DNA of 35,000 nucleotides from Hirudo medicinalis (Eukaryota; Annelida; Clitellata; Hirudinida; Hirudinidae): NCBI GenBank assembly GCA_011800805.1, contig MPNW01000269.1, positions 82,792 to 117,791 of the forward strand, read 5' to 3'. Shown piece by piece: positions 1 to 11,629 of this stretch (position 1 is its first letter; each line of letters starts with the position of its first letter). The notes under the pieces were generated by a model. It saw only the letters and a program-made list of their open reading frames with translations, ran no database searches and was not told where the DNA came from. The position numbers and the translations under genes were made by a program.

Positions 1-182
1 CATTAACGGTGGTAATGATTTTCGACGATTTATTTCAAAACGTCATTCGATTAATTGCCTTTAATTACGAATAAATCGAGTACAAAATAGAGTACAAAGT
101 CGTCCGCGGAATGACATGACTTGAGTAAGAATTGAGCGGGAATTGGACGATCAACGAGCAACCATCTCGAGACAAGCAGGAT

Positions 183-210
183 GGATTTCTCCAGGAGGGA
201 GGGAGGGAGG
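183..210. repeat. GGGA-type purine repeat
   Basis: A short run of GGGA/GGAG units, purine-only on the plus strand. The rest of 1-1144 holds only short open frames in both directions with no convincing splice borders or known motifs. Confidence 0.6.
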
Positions 211-1144
211 GCATGGAAATGTTCCTGGCATCATTCCACAATGAGATGATGAGAAAGATTCCCCGAGGAAGCGTTTTTGGTTTTACCGGTCCCCAGAGTC
301 TGTAGCTTTCAATCAGTGGCCCAAATAGGATGATTCCGACGGTAGCACCACCGTTGTTAACGACACAATGCCGGTAATGGTAATGGCGATGGCGATGGTG
401 ATGAGAATCGATTGAAGGCGACCGTCATCTCCTACCGTCGAAGTGACAGGAGGGACTCTTTAAAAGGTTCTTTCGATTCAACCAATCTCGTCCAGGATCG
501 ACGGTCGCATCATCTTCTTCGGATGAAAAGAGGTAAAGAAAGGAGAATAAAGCCGGGCGTTTTAGCAGAAAGGATCCACTTCTGATGAATGGGTGGAATT
601 CTGAAAGCACCAGTAGAAATTCTGAATGGAGGTGAGATAATGACTCCGGTTCGAACGGATAGAAACCTGAACACTGGCCAAGCGTTGAATGCCCGTTGTA
701 AGTGCGTCAATGGAGTAAAATTGAGACTGGAAAACACGCAGAGAATGAAAAGGGTGGAGTTCCCTTTGAGAAACTCCAGAGGGGACCGCGAAAACGAAAA
801 ACTGACTTCCAATTAAATTAGAACACATGCGTCTGATTGTGAGATGATATTTTTTGCTCGCCTTTTTGGCAATGATGTTAATAACCACACGATATTAGTC
901 GAGGCTTTGTTGACATAAAACCGTGAAAAAATGTTGAATGTTTTAAATGATTAAAAATTAATTAAAATAATTATCTTGGTTAAGTATTGTTAGTCGCTTT
1001 TCCAACAATTAGTTAATACCATTAAAGGTATTTAACGACTCCCTGAGAATTAATGTCGCATTTATTTCAAATTTCGTTCAAATTATATGCCAAAACATAT
1101 TTAACCGCATCTGATATTGACTGATATTACTTTTTAAGTGAACA

Positions 1145-1390
1145 CTAAATCTTATTATCTAAGGATGGCCAGCGTGGACAGCACTTCTCGTTGATTGCTG
1201 AGCAGAGGTCCCCCAAACATCCTTCAAGAGGCATTAAGGGGTCTTTGGAATTAATTGCTTCATTATGACGGCCAAGCAGTAGATGATAGCGACATTTATT
1301 TGACACTCAAACGAGTCAAAACTACTTACCGTGTGTGCACAAGATTAGGATGAAGTGGCAGACGACGGCTGACAAATGCCTGGCTTTCAT
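1145..1390 (-). CDS. Candidate small secreted Cys-rich peptide, two exons
   Basis: Exon 1 (1390-1330) starts with ATG and encodes about 20 residues with a hydrophobic core (VVCHFILIL), as in a signal peptide. It ends in a strong GTAAGT donor with one nucleotide of overhang. Exon 2 (1221-1145) follows a 108-bp intron with an AAG acceptor, starts with the matching two nucleotides and stops at TAG. It encodes about 24 residues with cysteines spaced C-x4-C-x6-CC. The whole product would be about 45 residues, like many processed secreted peptides (hormone, antimicrobial or toxin-like), but no family is recognised. Alternatively exon 1 is the signal exon of a larger secreted or membrane protein whose other exons lie beyond the left edge. 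The splice phase and signal peptide are seen; the function is unknown. Confidence 0.35.
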
Positions 1391-3126
1391 TTCCTCAAAA
1401 CGAACGATCCACGTTCCAGGCAAGAACATCTTAGGAAGGAAATTATTCCAGAGGGAGATTTTTATTCACCGACTCTGACCGACCGATGCAGTGGCTGCGT
1501 TGGACTCCTTTCGTGTCTTAAAGCGTTGATCGTTCGGTTTTAAATATCTTATATCTTAGTCCCCTTTCCTTATATTAGTTGTAAACATACCGAAAATGCA
1601 AAATCAACTAAATCAAAATAGTTGCCGTTAAAAGTAAAAGTTATACATCGTTACCGGTGACTTTTTAAATATCCATCAGCTAAAAAGGCCAACTTTGTCG
1701 AATAATGTCGCCCTTTTACTACATTCTGACATTTCAAAAATACATTTATGAATCGAAGACAATTAACCCTGACATTATAACCTACAAATATTAAGCCTTA
1801 ACATTATATAAACAAAACAGTGGCACGGGTTTATCTCAAGAACATATTTATAAACGGAACAAAAAGCAAAATACAGCTACAAATCAAGGTGAATAATGAC
1901 TGTCACTCCAATAATGAATAGCTGAACGTGAAAATCTTATTTCGGATCTTTTATTTTGTCAACATACCCGCTTCGCTATACCAACTATAGGAACGGTTAG
2001 AAGCTACTTATAAGAGGCTATTATTTATTCTCTTTCGCCTCAGCGTTCTGTCAAACGAGGCCGAAAGTCTACTGTAATTCGGACTTTTTTGTCCATCTTG
2101 TCTCGTAAATTTGACGACGAAGAATTTTCGACACTATCACGATAATTGATTTACTAGAGGGGGTTTTGAGGTTGCACTGACAGAAATCATTAGGTTTATG
2201 AGCTACTCAAACCGCAATCTCTCACGTTTCATTGGTATGTCATAATGAGTGGGAATTATATTCTGCCTCGCGTGGAATAGCAGTTCAACTCGTCCATCTC
2301 CGGCGAGGTCGAAGCAGTCCTCACAATGGGCATCAGAATTGTTAATCTAAATTAAAATTTATTTACATGATTAAATTTGGATTGTCGTTTTTATTTATTA
2401 TTCTAAAAATTGGTTTAATTAGAATTTCAGTTTTCAATTTTTGTTTGTTTTTGTTTTTGTTTGAGTGATTGTCATCCAGCATCTCGATGTAATGCCTCTC
2501 ACTTAAAACGCATATTCACTTTATAAATACTACAGGAGTGCCCATTCTGAATTTTAGAATATGTGTTTTTTTATAATGATCTGAATACATGAAAAAATAA
2601 ATTAATAAGTAATTTTTATACGAACTTACCTTTAGCCGGATGCAAAGGTCTTAACTGATAATATCTTTTTAAATTTTGACAATAAAAAATACTAAGTAAG
2701 TTGCCCAAATAGAGCCTTCAAATACCTATAAATAGATTTAAATATTATCCTTCTAGGTGCTATAAAACCAAATACACAGCCTCTCAACCTCTCATTGAGA
2801 GTTGTTGGTGTTCGGTCAAGGTTCAACGACCCATGTTTATGACACAGATTGACCAAAAAAATCTATAATCTTAATTTTTGACTTACTCATCTAGGTTAAC
2901 AACTGTGCCCAATTTCTTCAAAATCCAAGATGGCGATGTCAGAAGTTGTGTCTATTTGACGTGGAATGTCTCAATAATACGTAAACAATACTTAATTTTA
3001 TGAATTCCGTCATAAATTTTTAGTTCAAAAACATGGGCCTTTGGCTTCTGAGCTCGTTCAAACATCCTGTTTAATAAAAGTAGCTCTGATTATCTACATT
3101 GGTGAATATTTCCATCTTTCGAAATT
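1391..3126. other. AT-rich spacer, no gene seen
   Basis: No open frame here has coding character. The stretch holds an imperfect hairpin around 2785-2808 (CAACCTCTC against GAGAGTTG). At 2331-2367 is one copy of a sequence that recurs at 8470-8506. At 2928-2938 is a CCAAGATGGCG string that matches the YY1 core and could mark a start site for the plus-strand remnants that follow. Confidence 0.4.
2331..2367 (+). repeat. Interspersed direct repeat, copy 1
   Basis: A 37-bp segment beginning CATCAGAATT and running into ATTTATTT. It is nearly identical (about three mismatches) to 8470-8506 in the same orientation. The two copies bracket the transposon-like coding material at 3.1-7.1 kb. Confidence 0.5.
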
Positions 3127-4602
3127 ATGCCAACCAAGCGTTACAAAGCAGAGTTTGACGGTGTTTCATGAAAAAGACGGAGGGAAAAATTAAACCATGG
3201 TAAATAATCTGTTTAACTAAACTTTTATTACCAGCTGCTGATTTAGGAAAGCCTGCATCTGTCACAGGAAATCACATTCATCATATTTAATGTTATATTA
3301 CTTCGAAGTTTCTATCATTGCAACAGTTCTCAATGTAAACACATTCAGTGCCATTTTCATGCGAATGTCATGTGCTTTGTTGTAAATAAGCAGCTAACCA
3401 AATTGTTATATTTATCATTTTAGGGACATGAGGTCAACAATGATTTTTTTTGTCAGATCCTAAATGGATTTCGAAGACATTCACGGATATAGATATAGTT
3501 ACATATGTATATCTATAACCAAAAAAGTTGGTTGACCTGCATCAGGAATAAGTATTCCGGAGAATCTGCGCTCCAGTAGATTCGGCGAATAAACATTTTA
3601 ATTATTAAATGCACTTTATTGAATTTTAGTTGTCAATGACCAAGTTCAAAAGGCTTCAGGAAATCTCTGTAGATTTGAGGTTGGTAGAGCAGGGTAGTGA
3701 ACCTATACTGAAAAATTTATCTTACAAACAATTTCATGTAATCTAGTAATCTCTTGCCCGAAATAAAAGATGTAAGTCTTACAGAAATTGATGACTTAAA
3801 ATATCCAAAAGAAAAAGTGTCAAACAATGGTAAATAAAATTAATGAGATTTATTTTCCAGCGTTTTTAAGGCGTATTTTATCAAATTGAAACAAAATAAC
3901 CGGATAATATACCTACAATAATATATTTACAACAATTTTTTATCATTAAAAAGAGGAAAACTTTCACTGAATGTCTCACCACACTGTTAAGAGAAGTACA
4001 AGTGGCATTTTTGCGAGTTGATCACTTGTATAGATACTTCTCGTCAGCACAAAACGATGAAGAGAAATTGCAAAGGAAAATAGATTTTCTCAGAGGGAGT
4101 TATGTGGTAAATATCCAGATCGTAAAATGTGATTGATTTATTTTGTTTGCTACTTCTGAACTTCTATAAATTTATATTTTAGGATGATGTAATGCCTAAT
4201 ACCTCCGCCGTAGTTGGCAGGTCTCTGACCATATTCGTTGAAATGGAAGATTACTTCTCAAACAATATAGGTTATTTTTAAGATTAATGAATATTAATTT
4301 TCTTTAATTACTTTTGAACACTAAGTTTAAAACTTCCAGGAATGTAAATATCCAGACTCCGTCATGGAACAAATCGACAAATACCATTGTAACGACATGG
4401 AACCTTTCGTAACTACAAATGATTCAACCTATTCTAATGAAGATTCAGTTAACCACGAGCATAAAGAACAAACTGACTTTACGGTGGAGAGATTATGCCG
4501 AGAAACAATTAATTAAGTTATCCCCATGTAGCCCCTTTTTGATTGTTTCCAAGAATCATGAACATTTGGTTGATGATATATTTAAGATGATGAGAGGGAA
4601 CG
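3127..4602 (+). pseudogene. Broken multi-exon coding remnant, family unknown
   Basis: Several plus-strand blocks look like coding exons, but they do not join cleanly. An ATG at 3127 opens a frame (MPTKRYKAEF...) that meets an in-frame TGA at 3169-3171 before a GTAAAT donor at 3200. Block 3630-3737 (LSMTKFKRLQEISV...) has a TTTTAG acceptor. Block 3954-4106 is a full phase-0 exon (contains LLREVQVAFLRVDHLYRYFS). Block 4183-4270 (contains AVVGRSLTIFVEMEDYF) ends in phase 1. Block 4340-4516 reads in phase 0 to a TAA. From about 4490 a second frame carries on (LIVSKNHEHLVDDIF) to a GTAAGT donor at 4603. The phase breaks, the stop and the frame switch suggest a decayed gene, perhaps from a transposable element. 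Sequencing errors in a live gene are the alternative. No domain was recognised. Confidence 0.4.
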
Positions 4603-4778
4603 ATGTAAGTGTTTGTCAATGATGATGACAAATCACATATTAATCTATCATTCTAAAAATTTAATTGAACATATTTTAAATAATTAATTAATTTGATTTC
4701 GATAGAGCACTTGTGGATAATTGTAATTCATCGTCAACAGTTGTAAATGAAAACGGCCCCTGTCCTTTCACGTATTCC

Positions 4779-7118
4779 TCAGACTTCATCCTTTATCGCT
4801 TCGGCCCATTCAACTCTTTTCTTCCCTCGTACTGGTCTTGCATGTTCTTCCGCGGTATCATGGCGGACCATTCTTCCGGAGAAGACTAGCTCAGCCAGCA
4901 AATCTTCATCTTTTATTTTGAAGGTGAAGGTCATCGTGCAAGATGCGAACTTGCAGTAGCCTTTGCTGTTGAACATCAGACCTCCTCGCACAGATTGTGC
5001 ACACCTCACCGTGTGCCATTCAAAACAAAGGCAACAGTAAGGGTTGTACTTCTTGATATAACCCGCCACAACATTTGTCCAACTCAAATCCTTGAATTTC
5101 CTTCCTCTTTGAGTTGTTCTCAATAACGACCATGCCTCTTGGTCGATATAAAATATGTGAGGGCCATCTTCGATCTTTTTCTCCCAATACTAGTTAAAAA
5201 TATTAAAGTAGACCTTGTACAGTGACATTAGAAATATAGAAATCATATTCAAACAATTTGTTTGATCTACTAACCTCAGTTATGTCGCTATCTTCTGCAA
5301 TAGGACCCACAGTCTCAATTTCTTCAAGTTTATATTGCTAAAGGAAAATACATTTATTTGTATCATAGATTTTTAATGATGTTGTGAAATTTTGGTCTCG
5401 TTATATTCCTAGGATTTGTTGCAATAATAGGTACCACTCCAATGCTTGCTTCCTCGATGTGATTTGGAATCTCTTTGACGTCGTCCGTCTCTTCGGCTGT
5501 TATCTGATATTACATTTACATTATGTTGTTAGAAGACCTGTCATGCGTGACCAGCATAATTTGTAACTCACAGTTGATAGATTTTCACCTCCTTCCGATG
5601 CTTGTACCACAGGTGTACTTGAGAAATGCTTCTATAACGAAGAGATTGTAAGTTTGCGCATGAGTTATAGAAATTATAAATGTTAGTGTAATTTAAACCT
5701 TAAGGAATTTTAAGATATTCCTTATGTTCGCGGTACTTAGAGAAACTCCCAGTTCAGAGCAACATTTTACAGCTGACGATTTTGAAGGCCTGGTTTCACC
5801 GCTAACTCGGAAAAAAAAATTAATCAACAATGTCTTATCAATATTCTTACGTCCTGACATCGTGTTTAACACTATACAGTTGTCTCGACTGATGGCGTCA
5901 GGCTTCTTCGTCACTTTTTCTTTCACAACAGGCACAAACTTCATTATAGGCTGGAAAAATATTTTTTTGCTACAAAGTTTTAAACATAAATAATAATAAT
6001 AATAATAATAATAATAGTTCAGTTGTATGGTGCCTTATGCATATTTATGTTTACTTGTAATATTATTACATATTAGTCTACACAACGTAAGGATGAAGCT
6101 TGAGGACGCACATGCCTCCATAGCAAGACTGACCCTTGCAACATAAACACATGCAACAAGTAGACCAAACAAAGCCACGAAATTGTAAAAATATCAAAGT
6201 AAGTCTTATGCGACATCGCGAAATACATACAATTTGTAGGATTTTTTAATAGTGCGTAAAGAATATCAAAAGGAACATATAAGTTTAATTGAAATTCCAT
6301 AGATATTGTTGAACATTGTCTTGCGCCAGAACATTGAATAGAATTAATTTTAAGTTTAGAGAATTAATTTGGGATTCGTTGGAGAGAAAGAATCAAAAAG
6401 GCGAATGAGGGTACAGCTCAAAATTGAAATTTTTAAATTTCATGTCCCCCAACGTGTTTGTAATGTAAAAAAAAAAAAGAAAGGAGGTTTTAGTTATAAT
6501 AAGGAATATGTCCAAGAGCTCCTTCGTGCATGCTATCCTGGATGAGAAGCTGACCGAGCATTCAGTGGGCCAAGATTCACAGAGGCTTGACACTTAGTTG
6601 GCTAGGCTAGGTTAAACACTGGAACGAAATTGGCGGGATTTCCGTAGACAAAGTTTTCGGTAAATGACTTGTTGTTATCTTCAGAAGTAGTTTTTTAATC
6701 AGAAGCACTCAATAATCAAACAGTGAAATGCAAAAATAGCGAGTTGACTGGAAAATATAAAACACGCCGACGCCCGAGCATTGTTATATTATATGTTATA
6801 ATATTGTTGATACTATATTATGATGTTATTGAAACTACATTATGATATTATTGAAATTACATTGTAATATTATTGAAACTATAACATAACAATGTCATTG
6901 TAATTAAATTCACTCACCTTTACATGTTTGTTGTAAACGTTCTTCAACTTCGTGATCGACTTCTTTGTCCAACTTAACCCGATTTCTTGACTTACCTTGA
7001 TAAAGATCTCATTAGGGGACGTGCATTTGTTACAATACGTCATCATCGTCTCCACTATTACGTCATCAGACATTTGGACTGGTTTCCCATTCACAAAAAG
7101 GCACTTAGAACGAGGCAT
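4779..7118 (-). CDS. Unknown 350-residue protein with C-terminal Cys/His domain; possibly transposon-derived
   Basis: Six minus-strand exons chain without a frame break: 7118-6918, 5950-5699, 5628-5572, 5503-5435, 5337-5275, 5189-4779. Every junction is phase 0, giving 1,053 nt and 350 residues. The start MPRSKCLFVNGKP is the first ATG of an exon with a GTGAGT donor. The first 67 residues form a compact Lys-rich segment. The middle exons are acidic and probably disordered (ITAEETDDVKEIP). The last exon holds a Cys/His-rich region (PYCCLCF, YCKFASC) followed by a basic tail (RPVRGKKR). Such a cluster could bind zinc and would suit a DNA-binding or transposase-associated protein, but I do not recognise the family and assign no function. 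A 45-bp piece of exon 2 (from about 5851) could be a tiny in-frame intron. It faces the broken plus-strand remnant tail to tail, with about 175 bp between. Confidence 0.55.
5989..6016 (+). repeat. (AAT)n microsatellite
   Basis: About nine tandem AAT units in the first intron of the unknown minus-strand gene. The rest of that intron (5951-6917) is AT-rich and shows only short open frames without splice support. Confidence 0.85.
6801..6888 (+). repeat. Four-copy 22-bp AT-rich minisatellite
   Basis: Four consecutive 22-bp units (6801, 6823, 6845, 6867), each built on ATATTATTGAAACTACATTATG with a few substitutions. They lie just inside the first intron of the minus-strand gene, about 30 bp downstream of its first donor site. 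Confidence 0.75.
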
Positions 7119-8469
7119 GTCAGAGTCACCAAATAACAGTAAGTTATCGGAACAATGGAAGCGACTAATTTGCGCTTGTTACAGCAAGAGATACAAAACC
7201 AAAGATATTTAAAAAGTAGTAATTCGAATAAACTGATATTATGAAATGCAGCAGACATTATATAACAATTAATTAAACTGCAGGGATTAAGTCACCAATG
7301 AGACCTTATTCGGAAAATTTAGTTAAGTTTAAGTGCCGGTTTTCTTATTTTGAATTTAGGCTTTCTTTCTAAAGCTTGGGATAGTGCGTATAGTTTGAAT
7401 ATAAGTATCATGGAAATTACTTGTATGATCATAGTTATTTTGGTTAGGTAATAAAATTAGATTGTAAATCTGGAGAATGAGATCTTGCTCGGAGAATTTG
7501 ATGAAGACTAGATGTGTGCTTATTAGTTTATGAGCGTCCGATAGCTTCGTCCTAGTCGGAAGTGATGGTTGAAAATTAAAAATTTTCTGAGGTCTACATT
7601 TTGTTTAGTAAACAATTCTTAGATCGTCTCGAGTGGTCTAACATTGTATAACATCATATTTCCTTAATTTCCTTGTTAAGAACGATCATTGGGTTAATTT
7701 TCAGTTGTGACATCACTTAAGTTCGATAGGTCTCCAGAGCAACTGGAGACTAGTATGTGAGGTTACTATTACTAGTATGTGAAGTAAAACTCAAAGTTCA
7801 ATGTTCAATTCGTTAACAACTTTCTACGCAACCAAACTTCAGACAACGCAATGAATATTTAACAAAGATGTCGAAAGGTCACAGTAAATAAGTAAATACT
7901 TCGTATCCAGGGCCACCGACAGAAATTTCTGGCTCTTAAGTTATGTCAATTTGGTAATGGAAAAGCAAAAAGAGGTCTTGATTGTAATTTTAACACTTTA
8001 AAACCGGTCGGACCCCTTTCCCCCTCTCGTAGATGGGCTTCTTGCATCAAATAACTAACTCACATGTACAAATCAATTAAGTGATAATTAATGACTTATA
8101 GAAACTTTGCATCTAACCAAACGCCTACAAGCCACTGATTTTCATTTCATGCAAATTTCTTGCAGTCGCTCCATAAAAAACTTGATAAACTTAACTATGC
8201 ATTGTCTCTGACTGCAGCAGTGACGAGTACATAAAAACAATTGCACTTTCTTAATGTTACTGTTTCCTCTAATTTATACTTTCTACTTATAACATATTTC
8301 GGCAAAAAACGAAATTTTAACCAAAAATCGGAAAATCTCAAACTTTGACCCCGCCGGAGCGCTGGAAGAAATTAAAAAATATATTTAACTTTTCTTCTAC
8401 CCATGGAGCAAGTTTTTGGAACTATTACATTTGGGTTTGAAAAAATTTAATTATTTCAAAGCATCCTAG
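7119..8469. other. Gene-poor AT-rich spacer
   Basis: No open frame with coding character or paired splice borders was found on either strand. It lies upstream of the start of the minus-strand unknown gene, so the first few hundred bases may carry its promoter, but no clear TATA or initiator could be picked. Confidence 0.4.
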
Positions 8470-8506
8470 CATCAGAATTATTAATCTAAATTAACATTTA
8501 TTTGCA
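8470..8506 (+). repeat. Interspersed direct repeat, copy 2
   Basis: Near-identical same-orientation partner of 2331-2367. The similarity stops abruptly on both sides, so it is short. The copies are about 6.1 kb apart. Confidence 0.5.
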
Positions 8507-8636
8507 GTGGTTAAGCAGGTCGAAAGTTCGCGTAATGACCAGGCATGGGTCGTTAATAGTTCCACCCACTCCATAAATCGTCTGCTTCGATCAGATGTAA
8601 AAATTTCACGAAAAACAGGCCTTCCATGGTGTACAT

Positions 8637-8642
8637 TTTATT
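8637..8642 (-). terminator. Possible polyadenylation signal of the receptor kinase gene
   Basis: AATAAA on the minus strand, about 540 bp beyond the receptor's stop codon. It is the nearest canonical hexamer I found downstream in the transcript's direction. A non-canonical signal closer to the stop is possible. Confidence 0.35.
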
Positions 8643-8940
8643 TCCCCATCCACAATAATCGAGAAAGGCAGAGTAATAATGCAAATATAACTTGTAAATT
8701 ACATAAAATTTTCTCAAAATAAAAACCACTGTATTAAAATGACAATAGCAAATTAAAAGTGTTGACATCAAGTGATTAGACACTGCCAAAAAGGAGAAGC
8801 GTGTTATGGCTCGCATTCGATGTTTGGATACACATGCGACAAAAGCTTTACACGTACGAGCAGTTAATATATGGTGAAAGCTCCAAGCAACATACCTTAA
8901 GGCACAGAGAGCAGCCATACTGTTTCGAAAACAACATCAA

Positions 8941-8943
<3 letters not shown>

Positions 8944-8982
<39 letters not shown>
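8944..8982 (+). repeat. (GT)n microsatellite
   Basis: About 16 uninterrupted GT units after an irregular GTGTATAT start, in the 3' flank or 3' UTR of the receptor gene. Confidence 0.9.
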
Positions 8983-8983
<1 letters not shown>

Positions 8984-9177
8984 GAGCGATCAGGTTTGCT
9001 CACATATTTGCCTGCAAATATCTCAAGAAATAAAAAAATAAAAAACAGTACGAACCAAGCTCTGAAAGCTGCACTTTAGAGTAGTAAACATAACTTCAAC
9101 ATAATTTCAAAGAGGCTTGCATTGAGAGTAGAATGACATTGTGAACAACAAAGGTAGAAGCAGTAATTGTGGACAGC

Positions 9178-10764
9178 TCAGAAGAGACACTGGGCCCTGG
9201 AATAGCCGGGCGACTGAGGATCTGTCGTGTTGATGTAGAGAGGTTCCGTTTCGTCCAACTGCTCGCTTTGAGAATCTTTCTTTCGGGGAGGGTTGAGCAG
9301 GAGTTCCAATCGATTGACGAGGTCGGTGAAAGTCGGCCTCCTCTCCGGTATTTCCTGCCAGCAGTCCATCATCATGTTGTACCTGAGAAGGATTGCATGG
9401 CATCCAGGCATCCACACTGAACAATGCAAAGAAAAGGACCATGAAATTAATAACAACTCACACCACAGGTGGACAGTATTTTGGCTTTTTCAGTCTTCTG
9501 CCAGAAGTGATGAGAAATCTTATCTGTTGGGACTGAACATCGGGATAGGGCACCACTCCTCGCGTCATCAACTCCCACATGAGCACTCCGAAGGACCACT
9601 ACAAACCAAGACAAACTCACTAGTGGAGCTCAATTTTTGAGCCTGAGAATTCAAAAATTTCTTGCCAACCACGTCGGATTTAGAGGTGAAAACAAAGTTC
9701 TCGATGCTCTCAATGGCCATCCACTTGATCGGAAGTCGGTCAAATTTCAGCGGCGAGGAGGAAAAGAACTCCTTTTCGTGAAGTTCCGTCGTCAGTCCGA
9801 AGTCCGACACTTTGACGGTCAGATTTTCATCCAACCTGAAAATAAAGTGACAATGATGGAAATGTTGGATCTAAGTTACTCATTCGACACAACATGATAG
9901 AAACAATAATTGTTGTACAATAAAAAAACTAATCAATCATTTCCAATGTGCTTGAAAAGATCTTGGCAAGTGAATCTCCTGACAACTCACAGACAGTTGC
10001 GAGCACAGAGCTCTCTGTGCACAAAGTCTAGGCTGGACAGGTAGGCCATTCCTCCGGCCACCTGCTGTGCCATTTGAAGGAGTTGCCTTGCTGTGAAGGT
10101 TTTTGTCTTGTCTTTGATGTAGGTCCTGAGATCCCCATTGGCCATGAAAGGAAGGACCACCCAGGGCTCCTTGTGATGGCCTAGACATATGGCCAGGATG
10201 TTGAGAACGTTGTCATGTTTGAAGTTGTTCATGATAGCCGTTTCCCTTATGAAGGCATCCAACGTCCTCTCACTCATGTTGGAGTCTGGGGATAAGTAAG
10301 AAACATCAATCACCTGAAAGCATTCCATGCTTCAAGCCACGAGCTGGAGATTGTACTTTGGGCTTGTTAATTTTTTTATTTATATAACTTTGAATGACCA
10401 AGGAATACAACAAAGATTCTGGCAGACGAGCTCGTGTTGCTTGCTGGGGAACAGCTTGCAAATCAGCTACGATGCTATGCACATGGAGCCTTAGAAAGTA
10501 ACTATTATAATTATCAGGACATCACGGAATACATCAACAACAGCAACAACAGGTAATGTTCAACGACCTTCAATGACCTTCACGCAGACTTTTGTATCTG
10601 TTTCGTAGCCGTATTGATTCCTCAGGGCTATGTTGGCCATGTGAACTCTGCTAAAGCCACCTAGTGTGATGTGCAAAGAAACTTCTTTGTACCTTGATTT
10701 ATTGCAAGTGGGACTAATAATAATAATAATGATGATAATAGTAATGATGATAATAGTAATGATG

Positions 10765-10799
<35 letters not shown>

Positions 10800-11594
10800 C
10801 TACAAAAATAAGCAGAGCATAAATAATAAAGTCCAATCTGACAATCAATCACCTCTCCCTATTAGGCTCTCCAGTTGGACCTTGTTCCTCGAAACGAAGA
10901 CATTCCTCGCCACATTTTTGATTTTTGCACTTTCAATTCTTTGGAGGGCCTCCTCGAAGTATGTCACGTCATCTGATCGATGTGAAACGACACGACGAGG
11001 TCAGTAACAAGAGATGAATGGAATGTCGTAGTAGTTTCCGATAAACCAAAAGTCAACCTTTCACTGGAGAGATGGCCTTGATGGGCGGGGAGGTCTTGCT
11101 GCTGTCGCTATTTAAAGGCCTCAGGGGAGACGAGGCCGACGAAGTGGGGTGCTTCAGAAGGAAATTGTTCTGGAAGCTGGAGGAAATTAAAAATTGGTAT
11201 TCGAAAATAATTTTAGAAATAATCTCAACAGCTGAGCTTGTTTTAAAGTACACACATAAAAAAAACAAAAACATCGGAACAACAAAAAATTAAAATAATT
11301 GAAAATATACTGTTTCACTTTTCACTTTTTGTAGTCACTTAATCCTATTACTTTGCATTAGCATGTCTCCTCCTGTAGATCTTGATGAGGATGATGACGG
11401 CGATGATGAAGAGTATGACGAGTCCGATGATTACGCAGGTGACGGTGATGACCAACGGCATCTTCTTCGTTCCGTAATCAACTTCTCCCACCTCTCTTTT
11501 AAAATTACCCAGAGACACCTGGAAAATATCAATATCATAACCATCATCTCCATTACCATTACTTCAATGGTGATATGACATGAGATGATGATGT

Positions 11595-11629
<35 letters not shown>

